A DNA stretch of 64,000 nucleotides from CADEED01 sp963839685. GTDB lineage: Bacteria; Pseudomonadota; Gammaproteobacteria; Steroidobacterales; Steroidobacteraceae. The stretch spans positions 806,001-870,000 of the forward strand of contig CAWIVS010000011.1 in NCBI GenBank assembly GCA_963839685.1. The letters run 5' to 3'. Below are positions 35,949 to 46,169 of this stretch, piece after piece. Each line of letters starts with the position of its first letter. Position 1 is the first letter of the stretch. The notes beneath the pieces were generated by a model, which was not told the DNA's origin, did not search any database, and worked only from the letters and a program-made list of their open reading frames with translations. A program made the position numbers and the translations under genes.

Positions 35949-36206
35949 ATGAATACCTGCGAGGTCTGCGGCAACAAGTACGACAAGGCATTCGAAGTGA
36001 CACTGGCGAACGGCGAGCGCCACGTCTTCGACAGCTTCGAGTGCGCCATCCATGCGCTGGCACCGGAATGCAGCCATTGCGGCTGCCGCATCGTCGGCCA
36101 CGGCATGGAATCCGAAGGCCAGTTCTTCTGCTGCGCCCACTGTGCGAGCCACCGCGGGGTGTCGCAGATGCAGGATCGCGCCGAGGAAGGCCAACGCTTC
36201 GCCTGA
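35949..36206 (+). CDS. small cysteine-rich, probable zinc-binding protein
   Basis: 85 residues, 18 bases after the DUF6496 gene. Cysteine pairs CEVCGNKYDKAF, ECSHCGCRIVGHG and FCCAHCASH indicate one or two zinc ribbons or a treble-clef fold, with additional His residues. The two genes are probably cotranscribed. No enzymatic motif; likely a metal-binding or protein-binding adaptor. Confidence 0.75.
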   Translation: MNTCEVCGNKYDKAFEVTLANGERHVFDSFECAIHALAPECSHCGCRIVGHGMESEGQFFCCAHCASHRGVSQMQDRAEEGQRFA

Positions 36207-36280
36207 CAATCCCGCCCTGACAGGAGCGGTTCAGCAACCGACGGGCATCCTTCCGGGTATAAAGACCTGGGAGGGTGCTC

Positions 36281-37495
36281 ATGGCCAACGAAAACGCGCA
36301 GGCCGCCGACGCCGCGCCACAGCTAGACGCACTCAACGGCATGCGCTTCTTTGCTGTCTTCCATATCTTTCTGCATCACATCTGGTCGAGCCGCTTCGAA
36401 AGCGGGCTGCGGAACGGCCCGATGGCCAACATGTACGCCAACATGGACGGCTTTCCCCACTGGCTGAACAACTTTCTCGCGCACGGCTACCTGTCGACCA
36501 GTTTTTTCTTCCTGCTGTCCGGATTCATTCTGGCGTATCTCTACTGGGCACCGAATGGCGAGCTCGCCACCACGCCGCGGCAGTTCTGGTGGAAGCGATT
36601 TACCCGCATCTACCCGGTGCACCTCATCGTGCTGCTCCTCACCATCCTGCTCACGCTGCCACGCTACTGGCTTGACCCGGAGGCACCACCAATTGCCGTC
36701 GCGGCTGCCAGCGCGGTCGCGACCGCCACGCTCACGCAGGCATGGTTCCCGCCGCTAGTGCCAATCTGGAGCTGGCCGACCTGGGCGCTGTCGGCCGTGG
36801 TCTTCCTCTACCTGGTCATGCCGTGGCTGATGCGAGTGTTATCGACGCTCTCGCGCCGGCAACAGATCGGCTTGCTGGTGGCGCTGCCGTTGATTTCGCT
36901 GATTCCAACCCTCGTGTTCCTGCAATTCTTCCCGGACGGTGGCGAGGGAGAGTTGAGCTGGCAGATCTTCCTCGGCAGCAACCCGCTGTTCTGGGTGCCG
37001 CACTTCGCGGCCGGCATGCTCATGTCCCGTATTTTCGGCATCAGCCGTTTCGAACTGGCGTGGCGCGAGAAGTCCAAGCCGTGGATTTCCGTCGGTGACC
37101 TCGCGCTCATCGCGGTCGTGGTCATCTCGTTGATGGATCCGCACGATCGCCCGTGGCGCCATGTTCTCCGGCACGGGGCGCTGATGCCGCTTTACATGCT
37201 GGTGTTGTACGACCTGGCGCTCGGTCGCGGTTTCGTGGCGCGGCTGTTCTCGCTGCCGGGCATGGGCTTTCTCGGCCAGACTTCGTTCTCGATTTTTGTC
37301 TGGCAGAACTTCATGATGATCATCGGCGGCATCATCGCTTACGTGAATCGTGATTCGACCAGCGCCTCGTTCTGGGTGGCCGTGATTGGACTCACCGTGA
37401 TGGCGATGATCAGCACCTACTGGATCGAGAAGCCGCTCGCGAAACGCCTGCGGCGGCGGCTGCAAGGCAAGCTGGTGCCGGCGATCAGTTCTTGA
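36281..37495 (+). CDS. acyltransferase 3 family membrane protein
   Basis: 404 residues. ATG 36281 with GGGAGG upstream. About ten membrane helices. The acyltransferase 3 signature is present: ALNGMRFFAVFHIFLHHIW (conserved Arg and His near the N-terminus), GYLSTSFFFLLSGFILAYLY and RFTRIYPVHLIVLL. OafA/YrhL-type enzymes move acetyl or other acyl groups across the inner membrane onto surface sugars. The glycan target is unknown. Its 3' end overlaps the convergent anti-sigma gene by 11 bases. Confidence 0.88.
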   Translation: MANENAQAADAAPQLDALNGMRFFAVFHIFLHHIWSSRFESGLRNGPMANMYANMDGFPHWLNNFLAHGYLSTSFFFLLSGFILAYLYWAPNGELATTPRQFWWKRFTRIYPVHLIVLLLTILLTLPRYWLDPEAPPIAVAAASAVATATLTQAWFPPLVPIWSWPTWALSAVVFLYLVMPWLMRVLSTLSRRQQIGLLVALPLISLIPTLVFLQFFPDGGEGELSWQIFLGSNPLFWVPHFAAGMLMSRIFGISRFELAWREKSKPWISVGDLALIAVVVISLMDPHDRPWRHVLRHGALMPLYMLVLYDLALGRGFVARLFSLPGMGFLGQTSFSIFVWQNFMMIIGGIIAYVNRDSTSASFWVAVIGLTVMAMISTYWIEKPLAKRLRRRLQGKLVPAISS

Positions 37496-38111
37496 TGAAC
37501 GAAAAGTCCAGCGCCTCTTCGTCGGAGGCTTGCTTGCGTATGCGCAGGGAATAGCTGCCGGAGTCGAGCTCGTCGCCGTCGATCATGACCTCGAGAGTCA
37601 CCGGCGAGGTGGGGTGCTGGCCGAACAGCGTGGCGACCGTTACGACGTCCTGGTTCGCTTCGATGCGATCGAGCGCGACGGTGTAATGAAAACCGGGATC
37701 GAACAAACCGACGATCTCGACGCGCACCATGCCCGGCGGCAGATGCGGCATGCCGTCGGCGCCACGCACCAGCGCGAGACGCATCGACTGGCCTTCGCTT
37801 TGCCCGGCATTCCCGACCGCGACAAGAATCGGTGGATGCGCGCCTGACCTCTGCTGCCACACGTAGACGCCGGCGGTGACAAACAGAAGCACGCTCGCCG
37901 CAAGCGCGAGATATTGGCTCCAGGATTTGTCCGAGCGCACGAATTCGGCGGTTGAACCGCTGGCCACCAGTCTTAGACCGGCCTTGAGCCGTTGTTCGAA
38001 TTCGACCTGCCTGGCGAGCTCGGGATTCGCCACGCACGAGTTTTCGAAAGCATCGGCTTCCGCCTCGCTCATCTTTCCCGCGACGTATCTTTCGATCTGT
38101 TGCTGATTCAT
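37485..38111 (-). CDS. anti-sigma factor of the second ECF pair
   Basis: 208 residues from ATG 38111, which overlaps the sigma stop (ATGA). The N-terminal helical domain is QQQIERYVAGKMSEAEADAF followed by ENSCVANPELARQVEFEQRL, typical of short anti-sigma domains. One membrane helix (YLALAASVLLFVTAGVYVWQ) lies near residue 80, then a ~110-residue beta-rich external domain (VRVEIVGLFDPGFHYTVALD). Translational coupling supports its role as partner of the upstream sigma factor. Confidence 0.82.
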   Translation of the reverse strand: MNQQQIERYVAGKMSEAEADAFENSCVANPELARQVEFEQRLKAGLRLVASGSTAEFVRSDKSWSQYLALAASVLLFVTAGVYVWQQRSGAHPPILVAVGNAGQSEGQSMRLALVRGADGMPHLPPGMVRVEIVGLFDPGFHYTVALDRIEANQDVVTVATLFGQHPTSPVTLEVMIDGDELDSGSYSLRIRKQASDEEALDFSFIKN

Positions 38112-38701
38112 CGTCCGAGGTCGAGCAGGTCGCGCTTGGTGAAACCGCGTTCTTCGATGATCTGCCTGAACCGTCGTCGGGCACGGCTCAGGGCCTGATT
38201 GAACGCGGCCTCGCTCAATTGCATTTCCTGGCAAATAACTTCCTTGTCATGATCTTCGAGATAAAAACGCTTGAGCATCAGTCGATCCCTGGCCTGCGGA
38301 ATGTCACGCAGCAGAGTGCGTACAGCCAGCGCCGCCTCGAAGTCTTCGGCCAGTGCCGCCACCCCGCGAGCAGAGTCCACGTTACGTTCGGTCGCCGCGC
38401 TGTCTACATCTGTCTTCTGTCGCTCAGCCTTCCGCAGTGACGCGATGGCGAGATTTCGGGCGGTTTGTGCCGCAAAGGCCGCCAGCTTTTCGGGATCTTC
38501 GATCCCACTGCCACGTAAGCGCTGGATGACAACTAACAGGGTTTCCTGGACGAGGTCCTCCAGCAGGCCGTGATCGCCGCCGGTCCGGCGGCGCAAAAGC
38601 ACGCGCAGGCCGGGCTCAAATTGCCGGATCAGCTCACTTTCGGCGGATGAATCGCCTTCACGTATGCGGCGCGACAGCTCGCCGCCTGGAACAAAGTCCA
38701 T
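38108..38701 (-). CDS. ECF-type sigma factor
   Basis: 197 residues. Region 2: FEPGLRVLLRRRTGGDHGLL, LEDLVQETLLVVIQRLRG, then AQTARNLAIASLRKAERQK. Region 4: IPQARDRLMLKRFYLEDHDK followed by VICQEMQLSEAAFNQALSRA. The region between them is long and Asp/Ala-rich. Coupled to the anti-sigma gene. No target genes are evident nearby. Confidence 0.87.
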   Translation of the reverse strand: MDFVPGGELSRRIREGDSSAESELIRQFEPGLRVLLRRRTGGDHGLLEDLVQETLLVVIQRLRGSGIEDPEKLAAFAAQTARNLAIASLRKAERQKTDVDSAATERNVDSARGVAALAEDFEAALAVRTLLRDIPQARDRLMLKRFYLEDHDKEVICQEMQLSEAAFNQALSRARRRFRQIIEERGFTKRDLLDLGR

Positions 38702-38778
38702 ACCCTATTCGACCCCGGCCCCTTGGAACGTCCCCGGCGGGATTCTGCCATGTCCTTCACAAGCGGTATCCTCGGCCG

Positions 38779-39180
38779 ATGCAAAAGACCTACCACGGCT
38801 CATGTCACTGTGGCGCGGTGCGTTTCGAGGCCGAAATCGACCTCGCGCAGCCCACGTTTCGTTGCAACTGCTCGATTTGCAGCCGCAATCGATTCTGGGC
38901 CGCGGTGGTGAAGCCAAGCGCGTTTCGGGTGCTCTCCGGGCGCGATGAGCTGACCCAGTATCTGTTCAATTCGATGCAGAACGAACACTACTTCTGCCGA
39001 ACTTGTGGCGTTCGGCCGTACGGGCTCGGTCACAGCCCCGAAATCGGCCAGGTGGTCGGCGTCAATATCGGCTGCCTCGAGGACGCCACGCCCGAGGAAC
39101 TGGGGACGGCGCCGATCCGCCACTGCGACGGCCTGCACGATAACTGGCAGAACCCGCCGGAGATCGTCAGCTATCTCTGA
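38779..39180 (+). CDS. GFA-family zinc protein
   Basis: 133 residues from ATG 38779. The zinc cysteines of the glutathione-dependent formaldehyde-activating (GFA/Gfa-like) family are present: GSCHCGAVRFEAE, RCNCSICSRN and YFCRTCGVRPYG. The fold is a beta-sandwich; most members have no proven reaction. Despite the family name, a role in formaldehyde metabolism should not be assumed. Confidence 0.87.
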   Translation: MQKTYHGSCHCGAVRFEAEIDLAQPTFRCNCSICSRNRFWAAVVKPSAFRVLSGRDELTQYLFNSMQNEHYFCRTCGVRPYGLGHSPEIGQVVGVNIGCLEDATPEELGTAPIRHCDGLHDNWQNPPEIVSYL

Positions 39181-39212
39181 ATGGGCAAGCGCACGTAGAA
39201 CGTCGTGCTGTT

Positions 39213-39915
39213 TCAGGGCTTGTCGAGCCGCAACTCATCGAACGTGGCTTCGAACCCGCTACCTTCCGGAGCGGCACACATGATGCCCACCTGCACCTCG
39301 ACGAACGGCGGGAAGTAGCCCTGGCGGATGGTCTGAAATTTGACGCCGTCCTTCGAACACTGCGCCTCGATGGAGTCCTTCTTGCGCTCCACGCGCCAGT
39401 AAACCGGGTCGGTCTGCGACAGGTCCTCCATGGTCGACCAGTCGGAGAACTCGTGCGTGAACACCACGCTCGCCCAGCGTTTGCCCTCGACATATTCTGA
39501 GCCGCACTTCATCCAGCGCGTATCGTCGAGACGCACCATGAGACCGGCCTGGTCGTAAAGCGCGGCGTATTTGCCGTTTACGCGCGCCTGGAACATGAAT
39601 TCGCCGAACACCGGGATGTAGAAGAAATGGCCGTTGTTGGTGACGTAGCCGTAAAAGGTCTTGCGCCAGAAATCCGTCCGGGCTTTCGATTTCGCGGTGA
39701 CCGTGCCACCGGGGCCGATGCTCACGCTCGCCGGCGGATTGAACCACGCGAGTTTGTCCACCAGGCCGTTGGCTTCCAGCCAGGTCTTGTACTGGGGCTG
39801 CGGCGGTGGTCGGTGGTGATTGAGGGGGCTGCTGCTGGGCGCCGGCCTGCGCGGTCCGGGCGAGCAGCGCAGCCGCAAAGGATTGCTGCAGGAAACGTCG
39901 GCGATTCGCGCTCAT
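39213..39915 (-). pseudogene. Tat-exported DUF1349 protein, frameshifted after the signal
   Basis: The first frame (from ATG 39915) gives a twin-arginine signal, MSANRRRFLQQSFAAALLAR, ending around TAQAGAQ. The main domain is in another frame, from about 39815 to 39213: QYKTWLEANGLVDKLAWFNP, FFYIPVFGEFMFQARVNGKY, YDQAGLMVRLDD and WRVERKKDSIEAQCSKDGVK. This is the concanavalin-like DUF1349 pattern found in carbohydrate-linked proteins. The shift falls in the Pro/Gln-rich linker at 39790-39830. A single indel restores about 230 residues. Confidence 0.7.
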
Positions 39916-39935
39916 GGCAACTCCGCGGTGACGGC

Positions 39936-40535
39936 TCAGAGATTGGCGTGTGGTAGATAGCCGCGCAGCTCGTCGCGGCAGGCCTCGGGACTCGTGAAGC
40001 GGATGGCTTCGAGACCGAACTCGCGGGCCGCCACCACGTTGCGCTCGAGATCGTCGATGAAGACACTTTCCGCGGGCACGATGCCGGTGACGTCGACCAG
40101 GTGCTGGTAGATGGCCGGATCCGGCTTGAGCAGCAGGATCTTTCCGGAAATCACCAGGTACCTGAAATGTGACAAAAACCCGTGGCGCTCGACCAGGATG
40201 TTGAACGTGCTCTCCGGCATGTTGGAGAGCAGGTAGAGATGGACACCCGCCGCGGCGAGATCCTCGAGCAATACTATGGTGCCTTCGATCGGCCGCAATG
40301 ATTCGGCGGTGGCGCGCAGCAGTTTGCGCACTTCGTCCGGCGTGCGGCCCGAGAGCTGCGCGAAATGCGTGGCGGCCGCGGCCTCGGTGATCGTGCCGCG
40401 ATCGAATTCATGCCAGTCGGGATGCTCGAAGATGTACTGGCGGATCTCCGCCTGCATTTTCGGATCCGGATACAACTGCGCGACGACGCGCGGCGGGTTC
40501 CATTCGAGCAGCACGCCGCCCGCATCGAAGATCAC
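39936..40535 (-). CDS. HAD-superfamily hydrolase
   Basis: 199 residues from a GTG at 40535. HAD motifs: IFDAGGVLLEWNP (motif I with nucleophile Asp), YLLSNMPESTF (motif II), LLKPDPAIYQHL (motif III Lys) and SVFIDDLERNV (motif IV acids). This is a subfamily IA phosphatase/haloacid-type enzyme. Homologues usually begin M-K-N-V-I-F-D. Here the codons before GTG read ATA AAG AAC and then enter palindromic element B, so the original start may have been lost at the junction. Confidence 0.83.
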   Translation of the reverse strand: MIFDAGGVLLEWNPPRVVAQLYPDPKMQAEIRQYIFEHPDWHEFDRGTITEAAAATHFAQLSGRTPDEVRKLLRATAESLRPIEGTIVLLEDLAAAGVHLYLLSNMPESTFNILVERHGFLSHFRYLVISGKILLLKPDPAIYQHLVDVTGIVPAESVFIDDLERNVVAAREFGLEAIRFTSPEACRDELRGYLPHANL

Positions 40536-40542
40536 GTTCTTT

Positions 40543-40646
40543 ATTTATGGGGACATTCCTCATTTTGTTGTAACAATTCTTCGAGGCGCGACCGGTCGCG
40601 CGGGCGTTCGCATTGTTACCAGAAAATGAGGAATGTCCCCATTAAT
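40543..40646. repeat. palindromic element B (REPIN-like)
   Basis: Inverted repeats at 40543-40577 and 40612-40646, about 32 of 35 positions matching, with a 34-base spacer. The arms carry ATGGGGACATTCCT followed by CATTTT and TAACAAT. It begins eight bases before the HAD GTG start and ends 12 bases after the neighbouring oxidoreductase stop, so it fills the whole gap. Confidence 0.87.
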
Positions 40647-40657
40647 CCTGCCCGCTT

Positions 40658-42094
40658 TCAGGCCTTTATCGGCATCGGTACCGGCATGTCGCGCGTCGGC
40701 ATGGGCGCGACCATCGGTGGTGTGAGGCCGGTGACGAGATCCGCCACCTTGACCGAATTGCCCGAGACGAAGCTCCTGTTGGCCGAGGCACCGATCAGGC
40801 AGGAATACATGCCGCTGCGTTCGTCCGCGGCGCGCTTGTACTTGTCGGGCTCGGCGGTGCCGAACACCTCGGTGAGCATCACACTGTCGCCGCCGCCGTG
40901 TCCGCCGGCGCCGGTCCACGGCTCGATGACCTCCGGCTTGCCGCGCAACGGAATCACGCGGGTGCGCACCAGGTCACGATCCTCGCCCTGGTAGTTGGTG
41001 GCACCGGCCGAAATCGCACCGCCCTCGATGATCTCGTGCTCGATGCGGCCCTTGGTGCCGTTGAAGGCGATGGTGTAGCCCTCCCAGGCATTGAACGCGT
41101 TGAGCGAGTAACTCAGCGTGGCGCCGGTCTTGTACTTCACGATGACGTTCATCGTGTCTTCGATGTTGATTTCCGGGCGGAACACGCAGCGGTCGCGGAA
41201 ATAGCCGTCGTGCTGCTCGTTGTCGAGGTACAGCTCCTTGAAGTTCTGGTCGGCCGCGAGATCGAGATAGAACGTGCACTTGTCCTTCTCGGGGCAGGTG
41301 CGGCAGCGTTCGTGGTGACTCTGCAGTCCCATGCGCTGCGCCATCTTCGGCGTGTAGAACTCGCGCTTGCCGTGGGCCAGCACGATTTCCGGTTCGCTGC
41401 CCAGCCACCAGTTCACGAGGTCGAAGTGGTGCGTGGCCTTGTGGATCATCAGGCCGCCAGAGATGTCCTTGTTGCTGTGCCAGCGGCGGAAATAGTCGGC
41501 GCCGTGCAGCGTGTTCAGCAGCCAGTGGAAATCCACCGACAGCACATCGCCGATGGCGTTGCTCATCAGCAGGTCCTTGACCTGCGTGCGCGGCGGCGAA
41601 TAGCGGTAGTTGAACAGCACGCGCACGTGGCGATTGTTGCGCTTGCAGGCGTCGAGGATGCGCTGCGCCTTTTCGGGCGTAGTCGTCAGCGGCTTCTCGG
41701 TGATGCAATCGCAGCCGGCGTCGAGGGCTCGCACGATGTACTCGTCGTGGAAGGCATCGGGGCAGGTGACGATGACGCAGTCCGGCTTCGTCTCCTTGAT
41801 CATCTTGTCGAAGTCGGCCGCCAGGTATTTCTTCGGCGCCTTGCCGCCGTTGGGGGCGATGTATTTGAGCGCGACGTCCATTCGCCCCGGGTTGGTGTCG
41901 CAGACGGCGACCAGCTCGTTGTCCTTGGCGAAGGTCTTGGTGATCGCGGTCAGGTACATGCGCGAGCGCGAACCCACGCCGACATTGACGAATTTGCGCC
42001 GGCCCGCGGCCGCCTGGGCAATGGCGGAAAACCCGACGGCGGCGGCACCTGCGCTCTTCAGCAGCGAACGCCGGTCGATGGTTGCTTCATTCAT
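40658..42094 (-). CDS. Tat-exported Gfo/Idh/MocA oxidoreductase
   Basis: 478 residues from ATG 42094. A twin-arginine signal is visible (IDRRSLLKSAGAAAVGFSAI). The Rossmann fold starts NVGVGSRSRMYL, and the conserved CDCITEKPLTTTPEKA contains the EKP motif. Typical later residues include GGLMIHKATHHFDLVNWWLG. A cysteine set (HHERCRTCPEKDKC) may bind metal. Exported members such as glucose-fructose oxidoreductase carry NADP tightly bound. The sugar substrate is unknown. Divergent from the glycosidase-like gene, which suggests joint control. Confidence 0.87.
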   Translation of the reverse strand: MNEATIDRRSLLKSAGAAAVGFSAIAQAAAGRRKFVNVGVGSRSRMYLTAITKTFAKDNELVAVCDTNPGRMDVALKYIAPNGGKAPKKYLAADFDKMIKETKPDCVIVTCPDAFHDEYIVRALDAGCDCITEKPLTTTPEKAQRILDACKRNNRHVRVLFNYRYSPPRTQVKDLLMSNAIGDVLSVDFHWLLNTLHGADYFRRWHSNKDISGGLMIHKATHHFDLVNWWLGSEPEIVLAHGKREFYTPKMAQRMGLQSHHERCRTCPEKDKCTFYLDLAADQNFKELYLDNEQHDGYFRDRCVFRPEINIEDTMNVIVKYKTGATLSYSLNAFNAWEGYTIAFNGTKGRIEHEIIEGGAISAGATNYQGEDRDLVRTRVIPLRGKPEVIEPWTGAGGHGGGDSVMLTEVFGTAEPDKYKRAADERSGMYSCLIGASANRSFVSGNSVKVADLVTGLTPPMVAPMPTRDMPVPMPIKA

Positions 42095-42205
42095 GATTCC
42101 TGTCCCCCACTTTGCTGGCCGCGCGAGTGCCGAAAGATACCTCAAATTCGCTCAACCGCGGTCAGGGACGAGCATCGGGCGCGTTTTGCCGCATACTTCG
42201 CCGCC

Positions 42206-44441
42206 ATGCACGCACTCAGGGCACTTGGTTGTTTGCTGGCTCTGATGGCCGCCGCGTCGGTCGGCGCGGCGTCCAAACCCATCGATCGCCATGCGCTGGT
42301 GACGCGGCACAACCCGACCATCACAGCGGTCGACAAATCGGCGCCCTTCATGGTGGGCAACGGCAACTTCGCCTTCACCGCCGACATCACCGGGTTGCAG
42401 ACCTTTCCCGGAGCAGTACTCGTCGCTGGTGCCGTTGATGACGCAGGCGCAGTGGTCCTGGCACAGCTGGCCGAATCCGCAAGGGATTCACGCTCAAGCA
42501 GGCGATGAAGTCCATCAAGGTGCGCAACAAGAAGCGTGACTATCCCGCGCTCTCCAACTGGGACGAGGCGAAGCAGGAAAACATCCAGTGGCTGCGCGAA
42601 AACCCGCACAAGTTTTCGCTCGGGCGGCTGGGGCTCCGGCTGGAAAACGCGCAGGGCAAGGGCGCAACGTTTGCCGACCTTTCCGCCAAGCAGCAGTCGC
42701 TCGACATGTGGACCGGCCGGCTCACGAGCAGCTTCATCTTTGATGGCACGCCGGTCGAAGTGGAAACCTCGGTGCATCCCGAGCGCGACATTCTCATCGT
42801 GCGGCTGCGCTCGCAGTTGCTGTTCGACGGCCGGCTGGGCGTGGATCTCAAGTTCCCCGGCGTGTCGCGCAAGCTCAATCCCGATCCCGCGGACTGGGAA
42901 CACCCCGAGGCGCACTCCACGCTGGAAGTGGCGCGTGGTCCCGGCGGACTCACGCTCACGCGCCAGATCGATGACACGCACTATTCAGTGAAGCTGGCTT
43001 CGGATCGCGAGCTCGACATCGAGACGCCCGGTCCGCATGCGTTCCGCTTCTCGGCTCCCGGCTCGACGCAACTCACCCTGCTGATCGAATTCACCGAAGG
43101 GCCGGCGGCTGCGACCTTGCCCGATGCCGAAGTCGCGCGCGCCACGGTAGCCAAGTGGTGGGAAAGCTTCTGGATGCACGGCGGCGTGGTGGACTTCACG
43201 GGCAGCAAACATCCCAAGGCGTCCGAGCTCGAGCGGCGCATCGTGCTGTCGCAGTACCTCACGGCGGTGAATTCCGCCGGCGCGCTGCCGCCGCAGGAAG
43301 AGGGGCTGTTCTCCAATAGCTGGAACGGCAAGTTCCACCTCGAGATGCATGCCTGGCATGCGGCGCATTTCGCGGTGTGGGGCAGGCCCGAGCTGCTCGA
43401 GCGCAGCATGCCGTGGTATCTCGCGCATCTCGAGGAAGCCAGGGAGCGCGCCAAGGCGAACGGCGTGAAGGGCGCCTGGTGGCCGAAGATGGTGGGGCCG
43501 GAAGGGCGTGAGAGCCCGAGCACCGTGAATCCCTTCATCATGTGGCAGCAGCCGCATCCTATCTACCTGGCGGAGACGCTGTGGATCGCGCGCGGCAAGG
43601 ACCGCGCTGTCCTGGAGAAATACAGCGAGCTGGTGTTCCAGACTGCGGACCTGCTCGCGAGCTGGCCGTTCTATGACAAGAAGGCCGAGCGCTACATCCT
43701 CGGGCCGCCGGTGATACCCGCGCAGGAAAACTTCGATCCGCTGACGACTTATAACCCGACCTTTGAGCTCGAGTACTGGCGCTTCGGCATTGGCACCGCC
43801 CAGCGGTGGCGCGAGCGGCTCGGTCTGCCGAAGAATCCCAGGTGGGACGACGTGTTGTTCCGGTTATCCAAGCTGCCGGAGAAGGACGGCATCTATCTCG
43901 CCGCCGAGTCGCACCCGGATCTGTGGGAGCGCGCGCGCTCGGCGCAGTGCTCGAAGGGCGCCGCGAGCGAATGTCCCAATCGCGATCATCCCTCGTTCGT
44001 GGCCGCGCTCGGACTGCTGCCCGGCTGGGGCGCCGATCGCGAGACCATGCGCCGAACGTTGAAGGCAGTGGTCAGCGACTGGGATCTGCGCCAGACCTGG
44101 GGCTGGGACTGGCCCATGCTCGCCATGACCGCCACACGGCTCGATGAGCCCGAGATGGCGGTGAATTTTCTGCTTACCGATGCGAAGAACTTCCAGTTCG
44201 GCGTCTCGGGCATGACGCCCCGCGTACACGTCGTCGCAGACGATGCGCCGCATTCGGCTGGGTCGCAGGACGAGCCAGGTTATCGCCGCGCGGCGGAGAC
44301 CTACTTCCCGTCGAACGGCGCGTTGTTGTTAGCTGTCGGCCTGATGGTTTCCGGCGGCCAGAGCGTGCACGAGCTGAATCCCGGCTTCCCGCCAAACGGG
44401 CAATGGATCGTGCGCAGCGAAGGAATATTCCGCTGCCGTAG
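42206..44441 (+). pseudogene. exported glycosidase-like protein with at least three frameshifts
   Basis: ATG 42206 opens a signal peptide (MHALRALGCLLALMAAASVG) and the stretch FMVGNGNFAFTADITGLQTF. The sense then moves to a second frame (EQYSSLVPLMTQAQWSWHSW, 42409-42480) and to a third (GFTLKQAMKSIKVRNKKRDY onward). Near 44430 a missing C hides the natural ending, PLP with a stop at 44439-44441. The large third-frame region reads as an (alpha/alpha)6 glycosidase (LSNWDEAKQENIQWLRENPH, LEMHAWHAAHFAVWGRPELL). Repaired length about 745 residues. Family assignment beyond six-hairpin glycosidase-like is uncertain. Confidence 0.7.
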
Positions 44442-44462
44442 GACTCGCGCCCGCACCACGAA

Positions 44463-46082
44463 TCAGGCCGCCGGCTCGATCTCCTGGCGCGCGACACTGG
44501 CGCTGGCCGCCGGCTGCAGACGATTCGCGCCGGCCTCGTTGATGAAGGCGGCCGCCAGGGTTTCCTCCCGGCTCGGCGCATCGACCGTCGCCACGTGCCA
44601 GAACTCGCCCTGGATGCGCTCGCGGTCCAGGTCGAGCAACACATAACCGCGCTTGTTGAGCTCGGCATATTTCACGTGCGGCGAGACGCTGCGAAAGAAC
44701 GTCGCGGACCGTGCCGCGGCCGCCGGATCCAAAATCCCCGCCGAGCTCACGCCAGGCGTCACGAATTCCACGCCCAGCACGCCGCGGCCGGTGGCCGGAT
44801 CGTAGCTCGCGGCATCCCACGGATTGTCGGTCAGCTCGTTGGCCCACGACGCGTGAATGTCGCCGGTGAGCACCACGAGGTTGTCGATATTATTGTGCGC
44901 ACCGTGTCAAACAGGCGCTGGCGCGCGGCGATGTAGCCATCCCACTGGTCGACATTGAACAGCGTCTGCCCGTTGCTGGGGGAAAGCTGCGCCATCATCA
45001 CCTGCTGGCCGAGCAACCGCCACGTCGTCCCCTCCGGTTGCGACAACGAGAGGCGTTCAGTGAGCCAGTCTTCCTGGTCGAAGCCTAACAAGGTGCGCGA
45101 GGGGTCAGTCACCGTCGGGTCGTTGGCGGGAAACCCCGTGTCCGCGCTGATGGGCTTGGCCTTGCTGGTCCCGTCCATGGTTGCGCGTGTCCAGCATCAA
45201 CAGGTCGACGAGATTGCCGAAGCGGAACTGGCGGAAGATGGAGTCGCTGGGTTGAAAAATCCACTCCCGGATCGGCATCCACTCGAAGTACGCGCGAATG
45301 GCCGCGCGTTTGCGAACCTGAAAATCGCCCTCACCGAGTTCCGGATTGTGATTCTGCGGCGCCGTCTTTCCAGGTGTTGTCCGTGATCTCGTGATCGTCC
45401 CAGACGCAGATGAAAGGATGCTGCCGATGCGCCTCCTGCAGGTCGGCGTCCCTCTTGTACTGCGCGTGGCGCAAACGATAGTCCATCAGCGAGATGATTT
45501 CCTTGTCCGGGTTCGGGCACCCGGCCCAGCCACAGCGCCGTTGCCGAAGGTGCGGGCGTATCTCATACAGATAGTCGCCGAGATGCAGCACCGCATCGAG
45601 ATCGGCACGACGCGCGATCAGCGCATAGACGTTGAACAAGCCTGCCGGCAGGTTCGAACAGGACACCATGGCAAGGCGTGCCGCATTCGCACCGTCCGCG
45701 CGGGAGCGTGCGCGTCCGTCCAATGAATGAGCGCTGCACCCGCCGCGCTGAACTGGAAGTAGTAGCTGTGCGCCGGAGCGAGACCGTCAACGTCGACCTT
45801 CACCGTGAAGTCGCGCGACACATTGGCGCTGGCATGCCCGCGCGCCACGACGCGGCGCATCTTCGGATCGCTCGCGACCTGCCATTTCACCTCGACGTCG
45901 TCGTCCCAGTTCGGCGTCGTGACACGCGTCCAGATGATCACGCGATCGTGTAACGGATCGCCGCTGGCGACGCCATGACGAAACGAAATCTTTTGCCTTC
46001 CGAGTGAGTCCTGGTCACACGAGCTGGCAGCGAACGACGCGGCGGCGGCCAGGAAATAGCGGCGGCTCAGTCGGTCGTACAT
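44463..46082 (-). pseudogene. PhoD-type alkaline phosphatase, broken by several frameshifts
   Basis: From ATG 46082 the product begins with a Tat/lipoprotein-like signal (DRLSRRYFLAAAASFAASSC) and the PhoD N-terminal domain (FRHGVASGDPLHDRVIIWTR). Later blocks lie in other frames: VSCSNLPAGLFNVYALIARR and DAVLHLGDYLYE (to about 45360), FICVWDDHEITDNTWKDG, then FEWMPIREWIFQPSDSIFRQ and LLMLDTR, then RTLLGFDQEDWLTERL and finally VLTGDIHASWANEL. Metal-ligand motifs (LGDYLYE, WDDHE, TGDIH) are intact. At least four indels are needed to join the blocks. PhoD enzymes release phosphate from phosphodiesters and monoesters in the periplasm. Confidence 0.75.
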
Positions 46083-46169
46083 GAGAGCACCAGATCAGAT
46101 TGGGAGAAAGACCGCAGCCTAACCCGCGAAAATGAACATGCGTTGCGAGCCGACGACAGTCGGCGGCGA

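Noticed and set aside
40898..42508. Open frame of 536 codons on the plus strand opposite the Gfo/Idh gene
   Set aside because: Only its last ~100 codons, from the ATG at 42206, are protein-like (signal peptide of the glycosidase-like gene); the rest is a shadow.
45197..45520. Separate small protein within the phosphatase locus
   Set aside because: The sensible PhoD sequence here (FEWMPIREW to LLMLDTR) lies in a neighbouring frame that has no start codon of its own; this frame is a shadow.
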